Of a DNA stretch of 64,000 nt, positions 37,173 through 45,765 are shown one piece after another. The notes under the pieces are model-generated. The model saw only the letters and a list, made by a program, of their open reading frames with translations, did no database searches and was not told where the DNA came from. Location of the stretch: NCBI RefSeq assembly GCF_009674665.1, contig NZ_WKJD01000018.1, forward strand, positions 1 through 64,000, written 5' to 3'. The DNA comes from Agromyces kandeliae. Lineage in GTDB: Bacteria > Actinomycetota > Actinomycetes > Actinomycetales > Microbacteriaceae. How positions within the stretch are numbered: the stretch's first letter is position 1; every line of letters begins with the position of its first letter. The translations under genes were made by a program, and so were the position numbers.

Positions 37173-38302
37173 CCCTCTCGACGCTCCGCCGTGCGAACGG
37201 CCCCCACGCCGCCGCCGTGGGCGAACGCCGCGGCGAGGTCGTCGTGTCCGACATCGGCCTCGACTACAACGGCGTGCCGGCCCTCGCCGACACCGACCTC
37301 CACGTGCACGCCGGTGAGTTCTTCACCCTGCTCGGCCCCAGCGGCTCGGGGAAGACGACCCTGCTCCGCATCATCGCGGGACTGCTCGACCCGGCGCGCG
37401 GCACCCTCCACATCGATGGAACGGATGTCACGCGCACCCCCACCCAGAAGCGCGACATCGGGTTCGTGTTCCAGAACTACGCGCTGTTCCCGCACCTCAC
37501 GGTCGCCGAGAACATCGAGTACGGCCTCAAGGTGCGAAAGCTCCCCGCCGCGAAGCGCGCGGCCCGCGTCGCCGAGATGATCGAGCTCGTCGCCCTGGGC
37601 GGCTACGCCGGCCGCTACCCGGCCCAGCTCAGCGGCGGGCAGCAGCAGCGAGTCGCGCTCGGCCGCGCCCTCGCGCAGAACCCGCGCGTGCTGTTGCTCG
37701 ACGAGCCGCTCGGCGCGCTCGATCGCGGCCTCCGCGAGGAGCTCGGCGCCGAGGTGCGACGGATCCAGCAGGAGTCGAACACCACGGCCGTCTACGTCAC
37801 GCACGACCAGGAGGAGGCGTTCATCCTCTCCGACCGCATGGGCGTCATGCGCGACGGGCGCATCGTGCAACTCGGCACCCCCGAGCAGCTCTACCGCGAA
37901 CCGAAGGACCTCTTCGTCGCGAAGTTCCTCGGCAAGACGAACCTGTTCCCCGGGCGCCTCACCGGGCGCGACGGGGCATCCGCACTCGTGCGCGTCGGCG
38001 ACCACGACCTCGCCGCCCGCGCGAACCCCGCCATCCAGGGCGAGGACGTCGTCTGCTCGGTGCGCCCCGAGCAGCTCGTCCTCGGCGCAGTCGGCGACCC
38101 GGCGCAGCCCGGCCTCGAACGGCTCGCCGCCGCGACCGTGACCGAGGTCCGGTTCCTCGGTCAGCGCCGCAGCATCCACCTCGACGCCGACGGCATCGCC
38201 TGCGCCGCCGACCTCGACCCCTCGGCCCCCGTGCCCGTCGCCGGCGAGCATGTCTCGCTGCTCGTGCGGCCCGGCGAGGTCGCGCTCGTCGCGGCCGAGT
38301 AG
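37169..38302 (+). CDS. ABC transporter ATP-binding protein (PotA-like)
   Basis: This 377-residue ATPase has Walker A GPSGSGKTT (residues 56-64), signature LSGGQQQR, Walker B VLLLDEPLGALD, a switch histidine in VYVTHDQEEAF and a C-terminal TOBE-type domain (about 280-377). It powers the fused permease. Its start overlaps the permease stop (ATGA). The subfamily transports polyamines, ferric iron, phosphonates or thiamine elsewhere, so its presence in a uronate-type cluster is unusual. Confidence 0.93.
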   Translation: MTLSTLRRANGPHAAAVGERRGEVVVSDIGLDYNGVPALADTDLHVHAGEFFTLLGPSGSGKTTLLRIIAGLLDPARGTLHIDGTDVTRTPTQKRDIGFVFQNYALFPHLTVAENIEYGLKVRKLPAAKRAARVAEMIELVALGGYAGRYPAQLSGGQQQRVALGRALAQNPRVLLLDEPLGALDRGLREELGAEVRRIQQESNTTAVYVTHDQEEAFILSDRMGVMRDGRIVQLGTPEQLYREPKDLFVAKFLGKTNLFPGRLTGRDGASALVRVGDHDLAARANPAIQGEDVVCSVRPEQLVLGAVGDPAQPGLERLAAATVTEVRFLGQRRSIHLDADGIACAADLDPSAPVPVAGEHVSLLVRPGEVALVAAE

Positions 38303-38342
38303 TGCGCGGTCGCGGCATCGGCCCGACCTGCGTCACGTCCGC

Positions 38343-38394
38343 ACCACCGCACCACCACAGCACGCACCACCACCGCACCACCACAGCACGCACC
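38343..38394 (+). repeat. Two tandem 26-bp repeats upstream of the binding protein
   Basis: The unit accaccgcaccaccacagca, then cgcacc, is present at 38343-38368 and exactly again at 38369-38394. It lies in the 126-bp spacer between the ATPase and binding-protein genes. The unit has almost no guanine on this strand, so the transcript there should be unstructured. Confidence 0.88.
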
Positions 38395-38428
38395 ACCAAC
38401 CAGCACCACGAGACACCTAGGAGCAGCC

Positions 38429-39526
38429 ATGAGTACCATCCGTCGTCACCGCCTCCTCCTCGCAGGAGCGGCGACCCTCGCCTCGGCGATCGCCCTCACC
38501 TCGTGCGCGTCGAGCGGCACCGGCGCCTCGTCGGAGGACGGCGCCCTCAGCGGCGACATCCTCTTCTACGACACCAGCGGCGGGCAGGTGTGGGAGGAGC
38601 TCGACGCGACCCTGTTCGCCGACTTCACCGCCGCCACCGGCGTCACCGTGACCGACGACTACAACGAAGCCGCGACGAAGTTCTTCGCCGCCGCCGAGGC
38701 CGGTCAGGTGCCGTGGAGCCTCGCGTTCCTGCCCACCGTGAACGATGCCGAGAAGGCCGCCGAGGAGGGGTACCTCGCCGAGATCGATACGTCGATCGTG
38801 CCCGTCGACCAGCTCGTCGAGGGCACGTACAGCGACTACGGCATCGAAGTCGGCACGTTCGGCATGGTCCTCACGTGGGACGACGAGGCGTACCCCGGCG
38901 AGAAGCCGTCGGAGATGGCCGACCTCTGGGACCTCGACACGTTCCCCGGCAAGCGATGCTTCTTCAACAACCCCCAGTACGGTTGGACCCTCGAGGCCGC
39001 GCTCCTCGCTGACGGCGTCGCTCCCGACGCGCTCTACCCGCTCGACGTCGACCGTGCCCTCGCCAAGCTCGACGAGATCAAGGACGACATCACCTGGTGG
39101 ACGAGCGGCGCCCAGTCGATCGAGTCCTTCGAGAACGGCTCGTGCGACATCGGCATCCTCTGGGCGAACCGCGCGTTCGTCGCGGCGTCCGAGAACGGCT
39201 TCCCCGCGTCGATCACGTGGAACGAGGCCGGCTACTCGAACTCCGTCTGGGCGATCCCCGCCGACGCGCCGAACGCCGCTGCGGCACAGGAGCTCCTCGC
39301 GAACGTCATCGAGAACACCGACGGGCAGATCGCCTTCGCGAGCAAGGTGCCCACGCCGATCCCCGCGTCGGTCGTCGGCCTCGAGCCCGCCTCGTTCCCC
39401 TCGGACGTGCAGCAGTTCCTCCCCATCGGCGACAACGTGACCGACTCGATCCGCCAGGACATCGGCTACTACTCCGAGAACATCGACGCCGTGCTCGACC
39501 AGTTCAACCGCTGGGTCGGCGAGTGA
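38429..39526 (+). CDS. ABC transporter substrate-binding lipoprotein (PotD-like)
   Basis: The 365-residue lipoprotein has signal peptide RRHRLLLAGAATLASAIA and lipobox LTSC with Cys26, so it is anchored outside the membrane. The body follows the type II binding-protein fold of the PotD/FbpA group (GQVWEELDATLFADFTAATG, then WAIPADAPNAAAAQELLANV). It delivers the substrate to the fused permease. The ligand is not evident, but the neighbours suggest a small acidic sugar derivative. Confidence 0.9.
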   Translation: MSTIRRHRLLLAGAATLASAIALTSCASSGTGASSEDGALSGDILFYDTSGGQVWEELDATLFADFTAATGVTVTDDYNEAATKFFAAAEAGQVPWSLAFLPTVNDAEKAAEEGYLAEIDTSIVPVDQLVEGTYSDYGIEVGTFGMVLTWDDEAYPGEKPSEMADLWDLDTFPGKRCFFNNPQYGWTLEAALLADGVAPDALYPLDVDRALAKLDEIKDDITWWTSGAQSIESFENGSCDIGILWANRAFVAASENGFPASITWNEAGYSNSVWAIPADAPNAAAAQELLANVIENTDGQIAFASKVPTPIPASVVGLEPASFPSDVQQFLPIGDNVTDSIRQDIGYYSENIDAVLDQFNRWVGE

Positions 39527-39553
39527 CCTCGTGACCCCGTGATCCCGAACCGA

Positions 39554-39595
39554 GCGGATGCTGCGGCCGGCCGGCCGGTCGGCCGCGGCATCCGC
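39554..39595. promoter_or_regulatory. Long intercistronic hairpin
   Basis: gcggatgctgcggccg (39554-39569) pairs with cggccgcggcatccgc (39580-39595) over 16 positions, with one G-U wobble and a 10-base loop. No T-tract follows. Placed just after the binding-protein gene, it could stabilise that message or weaken read-through into the dehydrogenase. Confidence 0.65.
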
Positions 39596-39636
39596 GCGGC
39601 GCACCACACGAACCACCCCGAGAAGGAGCCACCCGG

Positions 39637-40599
39637 ATGCGCATCGTCTGCATCGACACCGAAGCCCAGTACCGCGAGATCATCGAACGCGACGTCGTGA
39701 CACCCCTGCGCGCCGCAGGCCACGAGTTCGCCTGGATCGAGGGCGGGCGATTCGACCGGCCCGAGGAGGCGATCGCCGCAGCACAGGGCTTCGAGGCGCT
39801 CTACATCATCGGCGACCAGGGCCCGCTGCCCGCAGGGCTGCTGGAGCAGACGCCGTCGCTTGAGCTCGTGAGCTTCGTCGGCACCGGTGCGCGCCGGTTC
39901 GTGGACATGGCCGAGGCCGAGCGCGCCGGCGTCACCGTGACGAACGTGCCCGACTTCGCGAGCCAGAGCGTCGCCGAGCACGCCATCGCCCTCATGTTCG
40001 CGGTCGCGCGCCGCGTCGTCGAGGGCGACGGCATCGTGCGCTCGGGCGGCTGGGCGAAGCACCAGGGGCTCAAGCTCGCGGGCTCGCGCATCGGCGTCGT
40101 CGGCGCCGGCGCCATCGGCGGCCGCGTCATCCGCCTCGCGAAGGGGCTCGGCATGGAGCCGGTCTACTGGAGCCGCACAGTCGACCCCGACCGCAGCGCC
40201 GCCCTCGGCGCCGAGCAGGTGAGCCTCGAGGAGCTCTTCGAGACCTCGCGCGTCGTGTCGGTCCACCTGACGCACTCGCCCGAGACTGATCGGCTCGTGA
40301 GTCGCGGGCTGCTCGAGCGGATGCGAGACGACGCGATCTTCGTGAACACCGCGCGCGCCGAGGTCGTCGACGGCCGGGCGCTCGACGACCTGCTCGCCGC
40401 AGGGCGCATCTTCGGCGCCGGGATCGACGTGTTCACGGAGGAGCCGCCCGCGACCGACGGACTGCCCGCGATCGCGAGCAACGCCGTGCTCACCCCGCAC
40501 ATCGGCTTCCACACCGACGAGGCCGACGACGTGTTCCGCCTCGCCGCCGAGAACATCCTCGCGTTCGCCTCCGGCGAGCCGACGAACGTCATCCGCTAG
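39637..40599 (+). CDS. D-isomer-specific 2-hydroxyacid dehydrogenase
   Basis: This 320-residue NAD-dependent enzyme has Rossmann motif VVGAGAIGGRVIRLAKGL, catalytic arginine in FVNTARAEVVDG, glutamate in DVFTEEPPA and catalytic His in VLTPHIGFHTDEA. It differs in sequence from the first dehydrogenase of the cluster. It may reduce a keto acid formed from the imported compound. A ribosome site gagaaggagcc precedes the ATG. Confidence 0.9.
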   Translation: MRIVCIDTEAQYREIIERDVVTPLRAAGHEFAWIEGGRFDRPEEAIAAAQGFEALYIIGDQGPLPAGLLEQTPSLELVSFVGTGARRFVDMAEAERAGVTVTNVPDFASQSVAEHAIALMFAVARRVVEGDGIVRSGGWAKHQGLKLAGSRIGVVGAGAIGGRVIRLAKGLGMEPVYWSRTVDPDRSAALGAEQVSLEELFETSRVVSVHLTHSPETDRLVSRGLLERMRDDAIFVNTARAEVVDGRALDDLLAAGRIFGAGIDVFTEEPPATDGLPAIASNAVLTPHIGFHTDEADDVFRLAAENILAFASGEPTNVIR

Positions 40600-40653
40600 C
40601 GCCACCTACCGGCGACACCCACCGAGCACCATCCATCGAGGGAGCAACATCGC

Positions 40654-41484
40654 ATGCAGATCCGACACGCCTCACACCCCGACGACGTCGCAGCACTGTC
40701 CAAGGCCGCGCTGCGCGAGCGCTTCGTCGCCGATGCGCTCTTCGTGCCGGGCGAGCAGGTGCTCGTCTACACCCACGAGGACCGCATGGTCATCGGCGGC
40801 GTCATGCCGATCCCCGGTGCCCCCATCGAACTCGAGGCGCCCGCCGCGCTGCGCAGCGAACGATTCTGCGATCGGCGCGAGCTCGCGGTGGTGCAGATCG
40901 GCACGGCCGGCACGGTCACGGTCGACGGCGTCGAGTACGCACTCGAGCACCGCGACGTGCTCTACGTCGGCCAGGGATCCAGGAGCATCACGTTCGGCGC
41001 CACGAGTGCCGGCGAGGCCGCGTTCTACCTCGCCTCGGCGCTCTCCTTCAGCGGTCACCCGACGACGCTCGTCCGCCTGCAGGACGCGCTCACCACGCGG
41101 ACCGGGGATGCCGCGACCGCGAATCGGCGCACCGTGCACAAGCACATCCACGCCGACGGGGTTCGCAGCGACCAGCTGGTCCTGGGCATCACCTCGCTCG
41201 AGCCCGGGAGCGTGTGGAACAGCATGCCGCCGCACACGCACGACCGTCGCACCGAGATCTACCTGTACTTCGGCCTGCCGGAGGGTCATCGCGTCCAGCA
41301 CGTGATGGGCGAACCCGACGACACGCGCACCCTCGTGCTGTCGGATCGGGACGCGGTGATCTCGCCGAGCTGGTCGGTCCACTTCGGCTCCGGCACGACC
41401 GACTACGCGTTCGTCTGGGTCATGGCCGGCGAGAACCAGGCGTTCACCGACATGGACCAGGTCGCCGTCACGGCACTCGCATGA
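40654..41484 (+). CDS. kduI: 5-dehydro-4-deoxy-D-glucuronate isomerase
   Basis: The 276-residue cupin-fold isomerase has the zinc ligands in MPPHTHDRRTEIYLYF (His194, His196, Glu201) and His243 in WSVHFGSG, closely matching E. coli KduI numbering (196, 198, 203, 245). It converts 5-keto-4-deoxyuronate, the product of pectin or glycosaminoglycan lyases, to 3-deoxy-D-glycero-2,5-hexodiulosonate. A KduD-like dehydrogenase follows two genes later. No lyase gene is in the window. Confidence 0.94.
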   Translation: MQIRHASHPDDVAALSKAALRERFVADALFVPGEQVLVYTHEDRMVIGGVMPIPGAPIELEAPAALRSERFCDRRELAVVQIGTAGTVTVDGVEYALEHRDVLYVGQGSRSITFGATSAGEAAFYLASALSFSGHPTTLVRLQDALTTRTGDAATANRRTVHKHIHADGVRSDQLVLGITSLEPGSVWNSMPPHTHDRRTEIYLYFGLPEGHRVQHVMGEPDDTRTLVLSDRDAVISPSWSVHFGSGTTDYAFVWVMAGENQAFTDMDQVAVTALA

Positions 41485-41561
41485 GACCGGTGGCCGCTAC
41501 CGTAGGGGCCACCCCGCGACATCCGGTCGGCACCACAGAACCCACTCCGAGAGGAACCCCG

Positions 41562-42368
41562 ATGGTCGACACGTCTGCGAGCCGGCGCGATGCCGGAGGC
41601 ACGACTGGAACGCAAAGCGTTGACCGCGCGCTGCAGGTGCTGCTCCAGGTCGCGGAGAGTCCGCCGCCGGGTCTGACGCTCGCCGCCTGCAGCTCGATCC
41701 TCGGCTACTCCAAGCCGACGACGATGCGCATCCTGAGGACGCTCGAAGCGCGGCAGTTCCTCCGATTCGACGACGAGCTCGGCGTGTACACGCTCGGCCT
41801 CGCGACGGTCCAGCTCGGGGCGGAGTACCTGAACCGGCTCGACCTGCGCAGGGCGGCCCTTCCCTCGATGCGGGCCCTCGTCGAGGAGACGCAGGAGACC
41901 GCGCACCTCGGCGTGCTGAGCGGAACCGACGTCGTCTACATCGAGCTCGTCGACAGTCCGCACCCCGTGCGCGTCTTCAGCCGTGTCGGTACCGCAGTGC
42001 CCGCATATGCGACGGCGATCGGCAAGGCGATCCTGGCCTGGACTCCCGAGAGCACGCGGTCGGCCCACGTGCCGCAGCCGCTCGTGGCCCGCACGCCGTA
42101 CACCATCGACTCCGAGGCGGCGCTCGAGGCCGATCTCGCCGAGACGCGCGAGCGCGGGTACGCGATCGACGATCAGGAGAATCGGGAGGGCATCCGAGGG
42201 TTCGCCGCCCCCGTCTTCGACTTCCAGGGCCGAGCGATCGCCGCGGTCAGCATCGCCGGCCCGGCGACCCGGGTCACGCCCGACGCCGCCGGGGACCTCG
42301 GTGCTCGCATCATCGAGACCGCGGGGGAGATCTCCGCGTCGATGGGGGCTCCCGGGAACGCGGCGTGA
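41562..42368 (+). CDS. IclR-family transcriptional regulator
   Basis: The 268-residue regulator has an N-terminal winged helix (VDRALQVLLQVAES and SILGYSKPTTMRILRTLEAR, about residues 20-80) and the C-terminal IclR effector domain (SGTDVVYIELVDSP, TAIGKAILAW, DDQENREGIRGFAAPV). In this family the ligand is often a KDG-type sugar acid. ATG 41562 has gagagga 10 bases upstream. It overlaps the next SDR gene by four bases and most likely binds the two 6-3-6 operators upstream. Confidence 0.92.
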   Translation: MVDTSASRRDAGGTTGTQSVDRALQVLLQVAESPPPGLTLAACSSILGYSKPTTMRILRTLEARQFLRFDDELGVYTLGLATVQLGAEYLNRLDLRRAALPSMRALVEETQETAHLGVLSGTDVVYIELVDSPHPVRVFSRVGTAVPAYATAIGKAILAWTPESTRSAHVPQPLVARTPYTIDSEAALEADLAETRERGYAIDDQENREGIRGFAAPVFDFQGRAIAAVSIAGPATRVTPDAAGDLGARIIETAGEISASMGAPGNAA

Positions 42369-43132
42369 ACGCAGGGGCGGTCTCGGAGCGGACGCCACGT
42401 CTCGCGGTCGTGACGGGTGCGAGCAGGGGCATCGGTCGTGCGATCGCGCTGCGACTCGCTCGAGACGGTGCCGACATCGTCGGGGCGGGTTCATCGATCG
42501 ACGGACTCGCAGCCGTCGCCGCGGAGGTGCGCCGTCTCGGACGGCGGTTCCATCCGATGGCCGCGGACCTGGCGGATCCGGACGCCGCGCTCGACCTCGC
42601 CGCGCGCATCGAGGATCACCACGGCACGCCCGACGTGCTCGTGCAGGCTGCCGGCATCAATCGTCGGGCACCGGCAGTGGAGCACTCCACGCTGGACTGG
42701 GACGACGTCGTCGGAGTCAACCTGCGCTCGCCGTTCATCCTCGCGCGCGAGTTCGGCCGGGGGATGGTGCGGCGGGGGAGCGGGAGGATCGTCTTCGTCG
42801 CCTCGCTGCTCAGCTTCCAGGGTGGACTCACGGTGCCCGGCTACGCCGCGAGCAAGGGCGGGGTGGCGCAGCTCACGAAGGCGCTGGCGAACGAATGGGC
42901 CGCATCCGGCGTGAACGTCAACGCCATCGCCCCCGGCTACGTCGCGACCGACATGAACGACGCGCTGCAGGCCGACCCGGTGCGCCATCGGCAGATCTCG
43001 GAGCGGATCCCTGCGGGACGGTGGGCGCGCCCGGACGACATCGCCGGCGCGGTGGCCTTCCTCACGTCGCCTGACGCCGACTACGTGCACGGGGTCGTGC
43101 TGCCCGTCGACGGAGGGTGGCTCGCGCGCTGA
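42365..43132 (+). CDS. kduD: SDR oxidoreductase, probable 2-dehydro-3-deoxy-D-gluconate 5-dehydrogenase
   Basis: This 255-residue short-chain dehydrogenase has VVTGASRGIGRAIALRL, the YAASKGGVAQLTKALANEWA active-site helix and NVNAIAPGYVATDMN, which strongly resemble KduD, and it lies beside kduI. KduD reduces 2,5-diketo-3-deoxygluconate to KDG with NADH. Translation starts with GTG, coupled to the IclR stop. A gluconate 5-dehydrogenase function is the closest alternative. Confidence 0.82.
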   Translation: MNAGAVSERTPRLAVVTGASRGIGRAIALRLARDGADIVGAGSSIDGLAAVAAEVRRLGRRFHPMAADLADPDAALDLAARIEDHHGTPDVLVQAAGINRRAPAVEHSTLDWDDVVGVNLRSPFILAREFGRGMVRRGSGRIVFVASLLSFQGGLTVPGYAASKGGVAQLTKALANEWAASGVNVNAIAPGYVATDMNDALQADPVRHRQISERIPAGRWARPDDIAGAVAFLTSPDADYVHGVVLPVDGGWLAR

Positions 43133-43202
43133 GCGCCGCGATCCCGTGACAAGACTCACGGCGCCGATCGCCGGGACCGAACCGCCCGGTATCGTCACGG
43201 GC

Positions 43203-43883
43203 ATGGATCTTCAGCTGCAGGGTCGTGTCGTGCTGGTGGTCGGCGGCGCAGGGTACATCGGATCTGCGATCGTCTCGCGCCTGCGCGAGGAAGGCGCCGA
43301 GGTCGTCGCGGCGTCGCGTCGCGACACCGCCGACCTGGTGATCGACGGCGGCGACGACGCATCCGTCACGGCCGGGTTCGCCCGCCTCCTGGAGGACTTC
43401 GGGCGCCTGGATGCGCTCGTCGTGACGGCGGCGCCGTCTGCCCGCACGCTCGACCAGTCGAAGAACTCGGATCCCGCCCAGGTTCTGGAGGGGGTCGACC
43501 GCAAGGCGATGACCTTCCTGCGCCTGGCGAACGCCGCGCTCGGGCCGATGCGGGAGGCCGGGTTCGGCCGGATCGTCGGCATCAGCGGCCAGAACGCCCT
43601 GCTGACCGGCAACGTCACCGGATCGGTGCGCAACGCCGCATTGACGATCGCCGCCAAGGGCCTCGCCGACGCGGCGGCCGGCACGGGCGTCACCGTGAAC
43701 GTCGTCAGCCCGGGCATGGTGACGGACACGCCGTCGGCCGAGGTCCAGCTCGCACACGGCGGCGAGTCGAGCCCGGAGCAGATCGCCGACCTCGTCGCAT
43801 TCCTGGTGTCGCCCCGTGCGGGAGCCATCTCGGGCGAGACGGTCAACATCGGGCACCGCGTGCTCGGCGTGACCCACCTCTAG
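43203..43883 (+). CDS. SDR-family oxidoreductase
   Basis: The 226-residue short-chain dehydrogenase has VLVVGGAGYIGSAIVSRL as nucleotide-binding motif. At the usual active-site position it reads SVRNAALTIAAKGLADAA, so the canonical Tyr-x-x-x-Lys tyrosine is not evident: the place where YxxxK is expected reads VRNAA. It may be catalytically altered. ATG 43203 fits the family start better than GTG 43146. It is the last gene of the cluster. Confidence 0.8.
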   Translation: MDLQLQGRVVLVVGGAGYIGSAIVSRLREEGAEVVAASRRDTADLVIDGGDDASVTAGFARLLEDFGRLDALVVTAAPSARTLDQSKNSDPAQVLEGVDRKAMTFLRLANAALGPMREAGFGRIVGISGQNALLTGNVTGSVRNAALTIAAKGLADAAAGTGVTVNVVSPGMVTDTPSAEVQLAHGGESSPEQIADLVAFLVSPRAGAISGETVNIGHRVLGVTHL

Positions 43884-43917
43884 GGACCGCAGGCCGCCGC
43901 AGGCCGCGACGGCCCGC

Positions 43918-45672
43918 CTACTCCACGAGCTTCCCCACCGTCGACACCTCGCGCTCCATGAGCGCCGCGATCACCTCCGGGATCGGCGGGATCGACTCGC
44001 GCGTCACGCCCGTCGACGGCGACCAGACGAGGTTGACCTGCAGGGCGGCATCCGTCTCGGGGAAGTCGGAGCGGTTGTGGCACCCGCGGGTCTCGCGTCG
44101 CTCGAGTGCGGCCTCGAGGGTCGCACGGGCGGCGAGCGCCGCCGACTTCAGGTCGAAGGCGTGGGCGAGGTCCTGGTAGCCGGCGAGGTCGGGGTGCACG
44201 CCGATGTCGGCCATGCGGGCCACGATCGCGTCCAGTTCGGCGAGGCCTGCGCGCAGGCCGGCTTCGTCGCGGACGACTCCGGCGTGCTCGGTCATGGTGT
44301 TGCGGATGGCACGCTGGAGCGCGCGCACGTTCTCCGGGCCATCCGCCGCGAGGAGCGCGTCGATCTCGATCCGGGCGGCGTCGACCGCCGACGCCGAGCG
44401 CTTCTGGGCCGACAGCCCGCGCGAGTAATCCGCGGCGGCCTGCCCGACGATGCGGCCGAACACGAGCAGCTCGATGAGCGAGTTGCCGCCGAGGCGGTTG
44501 GCGCCGTGCAGGCCGGAGGAGGCCTCACCGATCGCGTAGAGCCCTGGGACATCCGTACCGTGGTCGTCGGGGCGCACCCACACGCCGCCCATCGAGTAGT
44601 GGGCGGTGGGTGCGATCTCGATCGGCTCCGTGGTGATGTCGCGCATCTGCAGTTCGAGCATCGTCTGGTAGACGCGGGGGAGGCGCCGCATGATCGTCTC
44701 GCGGGGCAGGTGCGAGACGTCGAGCCAGACGCCGCCGTTGGGCGTGCCGCGGCCCTCCTTGATCTCGGTGTACGCGGCGAGGGCGACGCGGTCGCGGGTC
44801 GAGAGCTCCATGCGCTCCGGGTCGTAGTTCGCCATGAAGCGCTCGCCGAGGGCGTTGGTGAGGATGCCGCCCTCGCCGCGGGCCGCCTCGCTGATGAGGG
44901 TGCCCGCCGCGTTCTCGGGCTCGAGGATGCCGGAGGGGTGGAACTGCACGAGCTCGGGGTCGCGCACGCGGCCGCCCGCCTCGACGGCGAGGCGCCACGA
45001 GTCGCCCGTGTTCTCGTCGCGTCGCGACGACGTGCGCCGCCAGATGCGGTTGTGACCGCCTGCGGCGAGGATCACGGCGTCGGCGTGGATGAGGTAGCGC
45101 GTGCCGTCCTCGAGGTCGAAGCCGTAGGCGCCGAAGACCGCGCCGTCGTCGTTCACGAGGATGCGCGTGACGTAGACCGTGTCGAGGATCGGCACGTTCA
45201 GCTGCGCGGCGCGGTTGACGAGCGTGCGCTGGATCTCGAGGCCCGTGTAGTCGCCCGCGAATGCGGTGCGGCGGAAGGTGTGGGCGCCGAAGAAGCGCTG
45301 CGAGATGCGGCCGTCCTCCTCGCGGGCGAACGGCATGCCGTAGCGCTCGAGGTCCTGGATGCCGCGGGCCGCGCCCTTGGTCACGGTCTCGACCGTGCGC
45401 GGGTCGGCGAGGAGGTAGCTCTCCTTCAGGGTGTCGGCGGCGTGCTGCTGCCAGCTGTCGTCGGCGTCCATGGTGCCGAGGGCGGCGTTGATGCCGCCGG
45501 CAGCGAGCGAGGTGTGCGCGTCGGACTTCGCGCGCTTGCCGAGCGCGAGCACGTCGACGCCGGCCTCGGCGAGCTCGATGGCGGCGCGCAGGCCCGAGCC
45601 GCCCGTCCCGATGACGAGGACGGTCGTGGAGATCTGGCGCTCAGGGGCGGTGGTGGTGCCGGGGGAGGTCAT
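43918..45672 (-). CDS. FAD-dependent dehydrogenase of the fumarate reductase/succinate dehydrogenase/L-aspartate oxidase family
   Basis: This 584-residue flavoprotein has VLVIGTGGSGLRAAIELAEA (FAD dinucleotide fold), HTSLAAGGINAALG, VQFHPSGILE, ARGEGGIL, a catalytic-type arginine in LSTRDRVALAAY, and TAHYSMGGVWV with LYAIGEASSGLHGANRLGGN. The iron-sulfur partner (SdhB/FrdB) and nad genes are absent nearby, so neither respiratory dehydrogenase nor NadB can be chosen. It is divergent from a LysR gene that probably regulates it. Confidence 0.85.
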   Translation of the reverse strand: MTSPGTTTAPERQISTTVLVIGTGGSGLRAAIELAEAGVDVLALGKRAKSDAHTSLAAGGINAALGTMDADDSWQQHAADTLKESYLLADPRTVETVTKGAARGIQDLERYGMPFAREEDGRISQRFFGAHTFRRTAFAGDYTGLEIQRTLVNRAAQLNVPILDTVYVTRILVNDDGAVFGAYGFDLEDGTRYLIHADAVILAAGGHNRIWRRTSSRRDENTGDSWRLAVEAGGRVRDPELVQFHPSGILEPENAAGTLISEAARGEGGILTNALGERFMANYDPERMELSTRDRVALAAYTEIKEGRGTPNGGVWLDVSHLPRETIMRRLPRVYQTMLELQMRDITTEPIEIAPTAHYSMGGVWVRPDDHGTDVPGLYAIGEASSGLHGANRLGGNSLIELLVFGRIVGQAAADYSRGLSAQKRSASAVDAARIEIDALLAADGPENVRALQRAIRNTMTEHAGVVRDEAGLRAGLAELDAIVARMADIGVHPDLAGYQDLAHAFDLKSAALAARATLEAALERRETRGCHNRSDFPETDAALQVNLVWSPSTGVTRESIPPIPEVIAALMEREVSTVGKLVE

Positions 45673-45698
45673 GCGCTCAACGGTAGGTTCGAGACGAT

Positions 45699-45737
45699 GA
45701 TGCGTCCAATGCATCTTCCGTCTACTGACGATGCATC
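45699..45737. promoter_or_regulatory. Candidate LysR binding region
   Basis: gatgc-gtccaat-gcatc (45699-45715) is a short inverted repeat, followed by the palindrome gatgcatc (45730-45737). They lie in the 93-bp divergent space between the flavoprotein and lysR genes. Two neighbouring palindromic sites are typical of LysR recognition and activation boxes. Confidence 0.5.
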
Positions 45738-45765
45738 AGCGCTATTGAACCCGTAGGCTTCCGCC

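Noticed and set aside
43918-45672. Naming the flavoprotein NadB or SdhA
   Set aside because: The shared motifs fit both. There is no nadA/nadC or sdhB/sdhC nearby to decide, so only the family is given.
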